DNA of 64,000 nucleotides, taken from assembly GCF_016735595.1 (NCBI RefSeq), contig NZ_JAERRB010000016.1, forward strand, positions 110,471 to 174,470, written 5' to 3'. Positions 37,401 through 47,900 of the stretch are shown here, piece after piece (positions within the stretch are counted from its first letter, which is position 1; each line of letters begins with the position of its first letter). The notes under the pieces are model-generated. The model worked only from the letters and a program-made list of their open reading frames with translations. It was not told the DNA's origin and searched no databases. The position numbers were made by a program, and so were the translations under genes. The stretch comes from Chryseolinea lacunae. GTDB lineage: Bacteria > Bacteroidota > Bacteroidia > Cytophagales > Cyclobacteriaceae.

Positions 37401-38493
37401 AGTTAGACGGTGTGCCCAGGTCGTCGTTTGAATAGTTGATGAAGTTGTCGTGCCCTTTGCGCAGCATGCTCACGCCACCCACCCACGTGCCGATCCACAG
37501 ATTTTTAGAGCGGTCCTGCAACAGCGAAAACACGAGGTCGTTGGCCAGCGACGACGCATTGATGGCCGTGTGATTGGAAAACGTATAGACACCCGTTTCC
37601 GGATGCAGGTGAACAAGCCCGCCGCCATACGACGCCACCCAGATCGATTCGTCGGTGTCGAACAGCAGCGACGACACACGCTGCATTTGCCGTTCGCCCC
37701 GTGGCATGGGGAAATAGTTATTCACCGCGAGGTTGGCGTCTAGTGCCACCAGTCCCTTCAGTGTGCCCAGCCAGTAGCGGCCCTTGTGCTGCACAATGCG
37801 CCAGATATCGTTGGTCATGAGCAACAGCGAATCTTTTTTGGCGAGTGCGGGGCGATAGAATTTTTTGTCGGGCGAAAAAAGAAAGAGACCTCCGCCACGC
37901 GTGCCCACCAGCAGTTCGTTGCCCCCTCCCGGTGCGAGGTGCAGGATGGTGTTGAAGGGAAGATTTTGTGGAATGTCGTTGATGTAGGATGTGAGCGCGT
38001 GGGTGGCGATGTCGAAATGGAACAACCCCTGGCCTGATGTGCCGAGCCAAAGGCCTTTGTTGTTGGCCTCCAGCACAATGGTGCGCACGGTGGCCGAGCC
38101 GTCGCCGATGCGGAAGGGCTGGAAGGTGTTGAGCGCGGGGTCGTAGCACGAAATGCCGCCCTCGTGGCCAATCCAGAGTTTGCCATCGGGGGCTTCCACA
38201 ATGTCCCACACAAAGTTGCCGGCAATGGTGTGTGCCGTGTCGGCCGCGTCTTTCCGGAAGATCTTGAAGGCGTAGCCATCAAAGCGGTTGAGGCCGTCTT
38301 CGGTGCCGATCCAAAGGAAACCGTGCCGATCCTGAAACATGCTCACCACGGTGCTTTGCGACAGACCTTGTGGAAGCGAGTAGTTGTCGAACTGTAGTTT
38401 CTGAGCAGAAGCGTTAACGCACAGAAACGCCAGCATCATGACCAGCCATACCCTACCCGCGAAGCTATCCTTCGTACATATCATACCATTCAT
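34408..38493 (-). CDS. Hybrid two-component system sensor/regulator (HTCS)
   Basis: One-protein signalling system of 1361 residues. After a signal peptide (end NASAQ) come about 12-14 two-component propeller repeats (for example GFLWIGTEDGLNRFDGYAF), forming a periplasmic double propeller. A Y_Y_Y domain (about 740-795) and one transmembrane helix (about 805-825) follow. Then come HisKA with ISHEFRTPL (His near 863), HATPase_c (DTGKGI; GTGLGLAL), a receiver with phospho-Asp in IISDWMMPG (near 1160) and an AraC helix-turn-helix (about 1250-1355). HTCS usually control glycan-use loci, but none adjoins here. The ATG at 38493 has GGAG nearby; the longer frame to 38550 is less likely. Confidence 0.95.
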   Translation of the reverse strand: MNGMICTKDSFAGRVWLVMMLAFLCVNASAQKLQFDNYSLPQGLSQSTVVSMFQDRHGFLWIGTEDGLNRFDGYAFKIFRKDAADTAHTIAGNFVWDIVEAPDGKLWIGHEGGISCYDPALNTFQPFRIGDGSATVRTIVLEANNKGLWLGTSGQGLFHFDIATHALTSYINDIPQNLPFNTILHLAPGGGNELLVGTRGGGLFLFSPDKKFYRPALAKKDSLLLMTNDIWRIVQHKGRYWLGTLKGLVALDANLAVNNYFPMPRGERQMQRVSSLLFDTDESIWVASYGGGLVHLHPETGVYTFSNHTAINASSLANDLVFSLLQDRSKNLWIGTWVGGVSMLRKGHDNFINYSNDDLGTPSNFITSIVALPCGDSETLFVGAYGAGMQTASLREPANNLHFAKYDPFPEALSKSVDLINCFYKGETRLWIGTDNNGFVGIPLDAAGCLQKTKDIVHYAALGDGNSLSHGTVKAVVEDKDGNLWAVTVGGGANKIVGNKTFGALGSVVQYVNDPKNPASLSHNRVNTIFKDKQQNLWLATSNGLNLYDGNNGFQHFLSGKIITLFQSAKGKLYAGSEHGLFVNESANGAPAFREVKALAGQLINAVQQDGVGRLWVATNQGLFRYDPATEDLIQFRSSDGLQSDEYNFNASAQTARGMLVFGGVNGLTLFDPQHIVLNPTPPSIIVTSLKLDNKEVPVAPEKKDTLTLARSVWEATALSFRHNQNYLTFEFAALDFTNPSKNRYAYTLEGFDKNWITTTAANRSATYTNLDPGTYTLKVKAANNDGVWNETGTTLTITIHPPWWKTWYAYVVYALAALVVLALARRGIIQRERLKTQLQLGQIEVQKLKELDDFKSKFFANISHEFRTPLSLILGPTERLMQDADGQRKGDLVTIRNNGKSLLNLVNQMLDLSRIEAGNLPLQVSNVDVAYYLKIFAEAFHSMAQQKELALSVDVPSEPVRGYADISFLEKMVNNLLSNAIKYTAHGGKISVMAAQHGDHLMLSVTDTGKGIAPDQLTKIFERFYRVHETASVEGTGLGLALTRELVKTHKGEIAVKSVPGEGSTFTLTLPIDKKYYSASEIIAAPAEVETNGKAHNDVGHTAVQAVAENSQALLLIVEDNPELRAFIRSAFADRYRILEAAEGESGVALATAEIPDLIISDWMMPGMDGLAFCRVIKTTEVTSHIPVILLTAKAGTESRVQGLETGADDYLTKPFDLQELKVRATNLIEQRQLLRRKFAQQSVSLYQPVKATSTDEKFLNRLRQTVEEHLKHSGFGVEDLAREMGLSRVQLYRKITALTNQSASEFLRNYRLERAADLLRQGAGNVSEIAYQVGFENPSYFTKTFREHFGKLPSDITKS

Positions 38494-38740
38494 TGTCGCT
38501 CCAAGTAATGAAAAATTGACGGAACAACTAAGGTAAGGAACAAAGCCCAATGATGCGCAGACTCCTCCCGCTTATCGGGGGCAGAAAAAAAGAAAAGTTT
38601 TCAGGGAGGAAAACAAACGGTGTGGACGTGCGGCGGCTGATGCTTTCCTCCTTACCTTGTGTTATAAAAAACAGCGGCGTGCATGCACGCGTCGGTGAAA
38701 AGATTCGTCTCAGGAAACAACATTGTATTTCATCAGTCTT

Positions 38741-39619
38741 ATGGAGATAAAAAAATTCAGAGTAAAACCCGGTGAGGCCGTTAGCCTCAAAGACTACGAC
38801 ACCGGCTATGAAGGGAAGGACCTGAACAAAGAAAGCGCCGTTGAGCTTCTGGAAGCGAGCCGCAAGCAACTGGCCGAGGTGCAAGACAAACTCTACGCCC
38901 AAAACCGCTACAGCGTGCTCATCATCCTGCAAGCCATGGATGCTGCGGGCAAAGACAGTGCCGTGAAGCACATCATGTCCGGGTTCAACCCCTTGGGCGT
39001 GAGCGTCTACAGTTTCAAGGCGCCTACACGCCCGGAACTTGATCATCACTATTTGTGGCGCCACATGCTGGCGTTGCCAGCCCGTGGCGAGATTGCCATT
39101 CACAACCGTTCGCACTACGAGAACGTGCTGGTGACGCGCGTGCACCCGGAGTATATCCTCAGCGAAAACCTGCCGGGCATCGATTCGGTAGACAAAATCA
39201 AGAAATCGTTCTGGGAAGATCGCTTCCGCCAGATCAACGACTTCGAGAGAACCCTTAGCGAAACGGGCACCATCATTCTGAAGTTCTTTCTGCACCTGTC
39301 TAAGAAGGAACAAAAGAAGCGTTTCCTGGAACGCATCGACGATCCCACCAAAAACTGGAAGTTTGAGATGGGCGATATCCGCGAACGCGGGCATTGGTCG
39401 GACTATCAACGCTGCTATGAGGAAGCGCTTGCGGCCACGTCGCAGAAAAATGCGCCGTGGTTTATCATTCCGGCCGACGACAAATGGTATGCGCGACTGT
39501 CTATCGCATCGGTTATTGCCGATCAGTTCGACGACCTCAGCATTCACTACCCAACCGTAACCGAAACACAAAAAGCCGACCTCCAAAAAGCACGGCAACA
39601 GCTCACGAGCGAAGACTGA
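38741..39619 (+). CDS. ppk2: Polyphosphate kinase 2 family protein
   Basis: Uses polyphosphate to phosphorylate nucleotides (ADP to ATP or GTP formation, and in some classes AMP). The 292 residues show Walker A AMDAAGKDSAVKH, the lid region NRSHYENVLVTRVHPEY and FWEDRFRQINDFE, typical of the roughly 300-residue single-domain PPK2 group, probably class III. The frame opens at 38723, but the ATG at 38741 (MEIKKFRV) is the natural start. The gene lies upstream of gyrB and ppk1 on the same strand. Confidence 0.92.
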   Translation: MEIKKFRVKPGEAVSLKDYDTGYEGKDLNKESAVELLEASRKQLAEVQDKLYAQNRYSVLIILQAMDAAGKDSAVKHIMSGFNPLGVSVYSFKAPTRPELDHHYLWRHMLALPARGEIAIHNRSHYENVLVTRVHPEYILSENLPGIDSVDKIKKSFWEDRFRQINDFERTLSETGTIILKFFLHLSKKEQKKRFLERIDDPTKNWKFEMGDIRERGHWSDYQRCYEEALAATSQKNAPWFIIPADDKWYARLSIASVIADQFDDLSIHYPTVTETQKADLQKARQQLTSED

Positions 39620-39683
39620 CGCACGGTTTTTTTTAGTAAAAAAAATACCTCCGATTTGTTTGTTGATCGGGTGGTAAACGTTA

Positions 39684-39713
39684 TTGTTATGTGGGTTAAA
39701 AACGTTATTTTTG
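39684..39713 (+). promoter_or_regulatory. gyrB promoter
   Basis: TTG (39684-39686), 19-bp spacer, TATTTTTG (39706-39713), matching TAnnTTTG. It lies 19 bp upstream of the gyrB start codon. Confidence 0.72.
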
Positions 39714-39726
39714 AAGGTTCTAATAA

Positions 39727-41691
<1,965 letters not shown>

Positions 41692-41715
41692 CAACCGTTT
41701 TAGCGGATTGATTTT

Positions 41716-43842
41716 ATGGAGGATTCGATCGTAACAACCGAAAGGATTGTTCAGCAAATAGAAGAAAGCAACTACATCAGCCGCGACCTCAGCTGGCTGA
41801 AGTTCAACTATCGTGTGCTCGATCAGGTCATGCACACCGATCGCAGCATATTCGACCGGCTGAAATTCCTGTCCATCACGGCGTCAAACCTGGATGAGTT
41901 CTGCACCATCCGGTTGGGCAGCCTCTACAACTATATTGATTATGGCAAAGAGCGATTCGACTACAACGGCCTCCGCGAGGAACCCTTCCGCATGCTGTTG
42001 CTGTCGGAGACGCAGAAGTTCTACAGAGACCAGAACGAATACTACGTTGAACACCTGAAGCCCCTCTTCTCGAAGAACGGGTTTGTGATAGCACCTTATC
42101 GTGAACTGTCTATCGACAACACGGCCAAGGTGAACGACTATTTCAACAAGACCATCTTCCCCATGCTCACGCCCATGGTCTTCGACAGCTATCACACATT
42201 TCCGCTGTTGATGAACAACAGGCTGCTGTTTGGCGTGGTCACCAAAAGCCCGCTCGAAAACAACACGCAGCAGCGCGTGTCGTTCATGCAGGTGCCCCAA
42301 AACCTTCCGCGCTTTTATGAGCTGGAAGAGGATGGGCTCATCAAGTTTGTGCCCATCGAAGAAATTATACGGAACAACGTGCACAACCTGTTCCGCAATG
42401 TGGAGATCATCAGCACCAACCTGTTTCGCATTAACCGCAACGGCGACTTCACACTCGAAGAAAGCGAAGACATCGAGTCCAACTTCCTCGAAGACCTGAA
42501 ACGCAAACTGAAAACCCGTCGTTCGGGTCGCGTGGTGCGGCTGGAAGTGGAGGAGGGGGCCGACCCCTGGATGATCCGCCTGCTCAAAATTCAGTGGGAC
42601 CTCGACGAACACAACATTTTCTACGCACCACAGGAAAGCATGATCGAATTCTCGGGCCTGATGCAGATCATCGGCCACAAAGAATTTAAAGCCCTGCGCG
42701 TGCATCCGCACGAACCCATCAAGCCTCTCAACTTTCCCGAGCATGGCTCGCGCGATTTGTTTGAAGTGCTGAAAGAGCGCGACATCCTGTTGCACCACCC
42801 CTACAATTCTATGGAGCCGGTGCTGGAGATGGTAGAGAAAGCCGCCGACGATCCCTATGTGCTTTCGATCAAAATAACAATCTATCGCGTGGCCCGCGAA
42901 TCACGCATCACCGCTGCCTTGTTGCGCGCTGCCGAAAACGGCAAGCACGTGTCGGTGTTGTTTGAAGTGAAGGCGCGCTTCGACGAAGAAAATAACTTAC
43001 GCGAAGCCCAGCGCCTGCAAAAGGCGGGCTGCTTCGTGATCTATGGCGTGGGCAACCTCAAGACCCACACCAAACTCATGCTCATTGTGCGCAAAGAAGG
43101 CGAAGACAAAGTGTATCGCTATGTGCACCTTTCAAGCGGCAACTACAACGAGGCCACGTCGCGCTTCTATGTTGACATCGGCCTGCTCACCACCAAAGAA
43201 GTGTATGCCAACGACGTGTCGGAATTCTTCAACGTCATCACCGGCCACTCGCAACCGTCGGCATACCGAAACCTGATCACATCGCCGCGCGACATGCGCA
43301 TACAGCTTTGCAACCTTGTGCGACGCGAAGCCGAGAACGCCCGCAACGGCATTCCGTCGGGCATTGTCATCAAACTCAATTCTTTCCAGGACAAGGAACT
43401 CATAGACGAACTCTACGAAGCTTCGAAAGCTGGCGTGCCCATCAAGCTCATCGTGCGCGGCATGTGCTGTCTCCGCCCCATGCGCAAAGGCCTCAGCGAA
43501 AACATCGAGGTCATCTCCATCGTGGGCGAGTATCTGGAACACTCGCGCATCTATTACTTCCACAATGCCGACAACCCCAAGGTATACATCGGCAGTGCCG
43601 ACGCCATGGTGCGCAGCTTCGACCGCCGCGTGGAGTCATTGTTTTTGCTGGACGAAGACGTGCTGAAGAAGCAGGCCATAAACAACCTTCGCTTCAACCT
43701 GAAAGACAACGTGAATGCCTACGTTATGCAGGAAGACGGCACCTACGTGAAGAAAGAACTGAACGGCAACCCGCCGTTCAACATCCATAAAGAATTCTAC
43801 ACCATAACCAAAGACGTGGTGCTGGACGCCAAATTGTTTTAG
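41716..43842 (+). CDS. ppk1: Polyphosphate kinase 1
   Basis: Reversibly makes polyphosphate from ATP. The 708 residues have the N-domain signature SRDLSWLKFNYRVL, the middle domain with AASNLDEF-like ITASNLDEFCTIRLG, and both catalytic histidine regions: HLSSGNYNEATSRFY (phosphorylated histidine region) and HSRIYYFHNAD. FEVKARFDEENN is also typical. Length is normal. It is co-transcribed with gyrB. Its TAG stop is also the start of a heptameric repeat. Confidence 0.96.
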   Translation: MEDSIVTTERIVQQIEESNYISRDLSWLKFNYRVLDQVMHTDRSIFDRLKFLSITASNLDEFCTIRLGSLYNYIDYGKERFDYNGLREEPFRMLLLSETQKFYRDQNEYYVEHLKPLFSKNGFVIAPYRELSIDNTAKVNDYFNKTIFPMLTPMVFDSYHTFPLLMNNRLLFGVVTKSPLENNTQQRVSFMQVPQNLPRFYELEEDGLIKFVPIEEIIRNNVHNLFRNVEIISTNLFRINRNGDFTLEESEDIESNFLEDLKRKLKTRRSGRVVRLEVEEGADPWMIRLLKIQWDLDEHNIFYAPQESMIEFSGLMQIIGHKEFKALRVHPHEPIKPLNFPEHGSRDLFEVLKERDILLHHPYNSMEPVLEMVEKAADDPYVLSIKITIYRVARESRITAALLRAAENGKHVSVLFEVKARFDEENNLREAQRLQKAGCFVIYGVGNLKTHTKLMLIVRKEGEDKVYRYVHLSSGNYNEATSRFYVDIGLLTTKEVYANDVSEFFNVITGHSQPSAYRNLITSPRDMRIQLCNLVRREAENARNGIPSGIVIKLNSFQDKELIDELYEASKAGVPIKLIVRGMCCLRPMRKGLSENIEVISIVGEYLEHSRIYYFHNADNPKVYIGSADAMVRSFDRRVESLFLLDEDVLKKQAINNLRFNLKDNVNAYVMQEDGTYVKKELNGNPPFNIHKEFYTITKDVVLDAKLF

Positions 43843-43960
43843 TCTTTAGTATTGAGTCATTAGTCCTGAGTAGAACTCAATACTTAATACTAAAGACTCA
43901 ATACTCAATACTCAATACTAAGGACTCAAGACTCAAGACTAAGGACTCAAGACTAAACTA
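43840..43960. repeat. Heptameric hairpin repeat, locus 3, filling a stop-to-stop spacer
   Basis: Units AGTCTTT, AGTATTG, AGTCATT, AGTCCTG run rightwards from inside the ppk1 TAG. They switch at AGTAGA to ACTCAAT, ACTTAAT, ACTAAAG, ACTCAAT (three times), ACTAAGG, ACTCAAG and similar units, ending at the CTA that is the sprF stop. The repeat fills the whole spacer between convergent genes and can pair with itself, so terminator function is plausible. Confidence 0.88.
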
Positions 43961-44908
43961 CCGGTAGTCGTAGTACTGCGGACATTCCGGATTTTTGTGC
44001 ACACCACGGATGCGGGTGCGGTAGTTGATCATGAACTCGTGTGTTCCGTTCGAGAAGTTGTTGAGATCGGAACGGGTCCAGTCATAAGAATAACCGAAGT
44101 GGAATTTCTCGCTGATCTTTAAATCGATGAAGGTGATGAGTGCATCGCCCGTGCGATAGGAAACACCTGCGCTGAACACGTCATAGAAAATGAACGCGTT
44201 GTTCAGGTCCACGCTAAGGGGCTGTCCTTCCTGTGTGCGAATGAGGAACGATGGATTGATCTTCACTTTGTTGAAGCGATCTAACGGCAACACCACGCCG
44301 CTGCGCAGGAAATAGTAGCGTGATTCTTTCAGCTGACCCAGCAATCCTTCCACGGTGTTGGCAATCCGGTTGTTGATGATGAACGGAACGGAAAGGCCGA
44401 TAAAGAAATTTTTCTTGCTGAAGAAAAGCCCGGCGCCGAAGTTGGGTTTCACCGTGTTCAGAATGTTGTAGAACGACGGGTCGTTGGTAGTTTGCAGATC
44501 GAGCTTGCTATAGTCTGCCCCCAGCAGGTTGATGCCGGCCTGCAACCCCATGGCCAGTGTGGCGTCATGAAAATGGATCTTGTAGGCATAGCTGGCATAG
44601 ATGTGCTCGTTCTTGTAGCTACCGATTTCGTCGTGATTGATCATGAGTCCAACACCCACCTTGTTTTTGGCCAGGGCCGTGTGGCCGCTGATGTTGTACG
44701 TCTTCGGGGCACCCGGATAGTTGATCCACTGATTCCGGTACATGGCCGTCATGCTCAGTTGCACCTGGGCTCCTGCATAGGCAGGGTTGATGACCAACTC
44801 GTTGAAATAGTACTGCGTAAAAACAGGATACTGCTGTCCGTGTGCGAAGGACAGCAGCACCAGCATCGCTGCAAAAGTTGAAAAAATTCTCTTGAGAGGG
44901 GTACTCAT
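43958..44908 (-). CDS. PorP/SprF-family T9SS outer-membrane protein
   Basis: Outer-membrane protein needed for surface display of its partner adhesin by the type IX secretion system, by analogy with SprF. The 316 residues have a signal peptide ending FAHGQ. The family hallmark YPVFTQYYFNELVINPAYAG follows, with RNQWINYPGAPKTY, repeated barrel strands and a C-terminal CPQYYDYR. The ATG at 44908 is preferred over the longer frame to 44929. It starts 10 bp after the stop of the 2155-residue adhesin gene, so it is clearly an operon. Its stop overlaps the heptameric repeat. Confidence 0.93.
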   Translation of the reverse strand: MSTPLKRIFSTFAAMLVLLSFAHGQQYPVFTQYYFNELVINPAYAGAQVQLSMTAMYRNQWINYPGAPKTYNISGHTALAKNKVGVGLMINHDEIGSYKNEHIYASYAYKIHFHDATLAMGLQAGINLLGADYSKLDLQTTNDPSFYNILNTVKPNFGAGLFFSKKNFFIGLSVPFIINNRIANTVEGLLGQLKESRYYFLRSGVVLPLDRFNKVKINPSFLIRTQEGQPLSVDLNNAFIFYDVFSAGVSYRTGDALITFIDLKISEKFHFGYSYDWTRSDLNNFSNGTHEFMINYRTRIRGVHKNPECPQYYDYR

Positions 44909-44918
44909 GAGTATAGGG

Positions 44919-47900
44919 TTAATTAACAAGTTCCAGATATCCCGCCACCGGTTTCGAACCGTCGCGTTTGTCGATAATGTAATAGTAAGTTCCGCCGGGC
45001 AGGTTGTTGCCCATCAGGCTGATGCCTTTGTTGGACTTGCCATCGAAGAACACACCGTTGTTGTCGTAGCCTTCGGCTTCATACACCAGCGTTCCGGCGC
45101 GGTTAAAGATCTTCACGTTGTTCTGATCGAAGGCTTCGATACAGCCGATGTTGAAGATGTCGTTAGAGCCGTCGCCGTTGCGCGACACACCGTTGAAGGG
45201 GCGGATGTCCGTCTTCACCGATACAGTTTTTGTGGTCGGGCATCCGAGCAGCGATGTTACTTCCACTTCGTAGTCGCCACGGTCTATGTTGGAGGCGATG
45301 GGCCCGGTTTGAATCAGCGTGTTGCCCTGGAACCATTCGATCTTGCCTATTTCCACACTGTTGGTGATGAACAGCGCGAGGCTTCCATCGGGTGTGGGAC
45401 TGTTGCTGTCAACGGCCGCGGTGCAATGTGTTTCTTTAATTTCGAAATCAAACTCCGGATACACCGGCACGAAGATAAGCTCTTCGCTCACCAGCGGCGA
45501 TTTGCAACCTGTGATGATGCTGGTGGCCGTGGCCGAATAGAAACCTATGGCAAGACTGTCGTATTGATTGCCCACAAAATCGGCGGTGGCTTTTTCGACC
45601 TGGCCAATGTACCAGTCGAACACATAGTCGCTGATGTTCTGATCTACCGAAATGCTCAGTGAGCCGTTCGGATGGTCCGTGTCGCAGCTTGTTACCTGCG
45701 ACAGGATTTCGATCTGCGGCATCGGGATGGCCACGGGGCTGTAGTTGATCTGGATGGTTGTGGTGTTCGAGCAACCGGTAATCTTGTCTGTAGCTTGCAC
45801 GGTATAGACGGTGTTGTCTGGCGCCATGTTGGGCTTCAGGCCATCGGCTTGCACACCGCTGTAGAAGACGGGGAGTGCGGCCACGGGGGGAAGACCTTCA
45901 TACCAGGTGAAATCGTAGTTGATGAAATCGCCATTCACCGAAGCGGTGGCCACACCGTTGGGTATGGTGGGATCGCAATTCGTTACCGGCATTAAAGCCT
46001 CAGCCGTAACCGGAGGGTAGACGCGTTGGTCCAGCAAGATCACATCCACCGTGTCGCTCACGCAAAGGGGAAGATTGGTTACCGGATCGGTGATGGCGTC
46101 TGAAGGATCGATGGCGTACACTTTCAACACGGTGCCCAGGTTGGCAGCGCCCAGCGGTTTTATTTCGCGCGTGGTCTGCCCGGTGCTCCACACAAAGTTG
46201 AAGGCGTTTTGATTGATGGCGTTGGGAACACCGGCGTCATCCAAGCCACCAAACAGAATCGATGCCAGGGCTGTGCCATCTTCGTTCACGCAGAAGGTGA
46301 GCGGTGTGGAGCTTGCGTCGATAAGGATCTGGTTCTTCCTGGGCGGCACGGCATAGATCTGATCCGCCACGCAGTCGTTGCTGTTGTTTTTCACCACCAC
46401 TTTGAAACTCGATGTGGTGAAGGTAACGGCAGAGAAATCGAAGTGGGCGGTAGTGGCCAGGGCAGGATCGCCAGGGGCCGCCGATGCAGAATACCATTCA
46501 ATGGCATAACCGGTGGTGCTGTTTCCTTTCGGAGCAATTTCAAGGAAGCCGGGCATCGGTGCCACGCAATGCACATCGTTGCGGAAGGCCAGCAGGTCCA
46601 TGTCGACTGTGTTCGGTGTTTTGTCGAGAATGGCAAAGCTGGCGGTGATGTCGCAGCTGCTGGCAACGTCGGTGGCTACCACATAGTAGTTGCCCACAGC
46701 CAGCATGCTTAGTCTATCCCAACCCTGCCCGTTGCCGTCGGCATCTGCTACAGGGGTGGTGTCTTCTCTTCTGAAATCGAAGTTGTAGCCGGTAAACGGT
46801 GCGGCAATAGGACTGTTGTCTACCTGTATGTTCTGGAAGAACACCGAGCCAATAACCGCGGCCGATTTTCCGGTCACAGGGTCACAGTTCAAAACGTCGG
46901 CGGTTTGCAGATCGCCGTTGGCCATGTTCACAGAAAGATCCATGGGTTTGTTGGGCACGGTGAAGAAACGGTCCACAAAACAACCCTGGTTCACCAGGGT
47001 GTTGTAGGTGACGCGCACTTTGTAGTCGCCGGGCACCAGGTTTGAGGCCGTTTGTGTGGTCTGTCCGTTTGACCACGCATAGTCAAAGTCGGTAGGTGTG
47101 CCAGCCACGTCCACGAAGATGGAACCGTTGCCCACGTTGGTTGCAGAGGTCTTGCAGAACGTGTTGGTGGTGATGATGGATGCCGTGGGGTCGCCGTCGA
47201 TCACAGGATCGGTGGTGACTTGCTTCACGGTCACGGTTTGTTGCGCGCGGCAACCCACGGTGATGGCGGCGTTAGAGATGGCCACCAGTGTATAGTCGCC
47301 CGGATCAAGCGGGGCGAGGGTTGCGTATTGATCTGTTGCGCCCACGTTGGGCAACAACGTTCCAGACGATGTTCCGGGATCTGTTGTTCCGGGGAACAGG
47401 TATACCGAATAGGCTGTGTTGGTAAAGCCAGGTTCAAGGTTGGTCAGCTCCACCACAATTTCTCCGCCTTTGCCCGGCACGCAGTTGGTGATGTCTTGTT
47501 TCGACACGAAGTCAAGCTGGTGAGAGTTTAAGGCTTTCAGGAAGAACGATGTGCTTTGAGGACATCCGGTGTCGCGGTTGGTCACCGTCACGCCGTAGGT
47601 TCCCTGTGCGAGTTTGGTGAGCGATGAGGTTGAAGATGTGCTCGAAACAGCAGCCGTGGCAGGAAGCGCGGTGCCCGGTGCTGCGCCGCCGGTGAACCAG
47701 CTAAAGTCATAGCCGTTGATGTTGGCGTTCGACACACCGATGTTCAGGATACCTTCGGTTAAGTTACAGTCCGTGGGGGGTGTGGAGCTCGTCAGGTCGA
47801 TGGTGAACGGAACAATGCCATTCAGAATCTTCACCGTCTTGGCGGGGGTAGCACACTTTCTTACTTTATGAACAGCCTTCACGGTGTAGTCGCCATCGGG

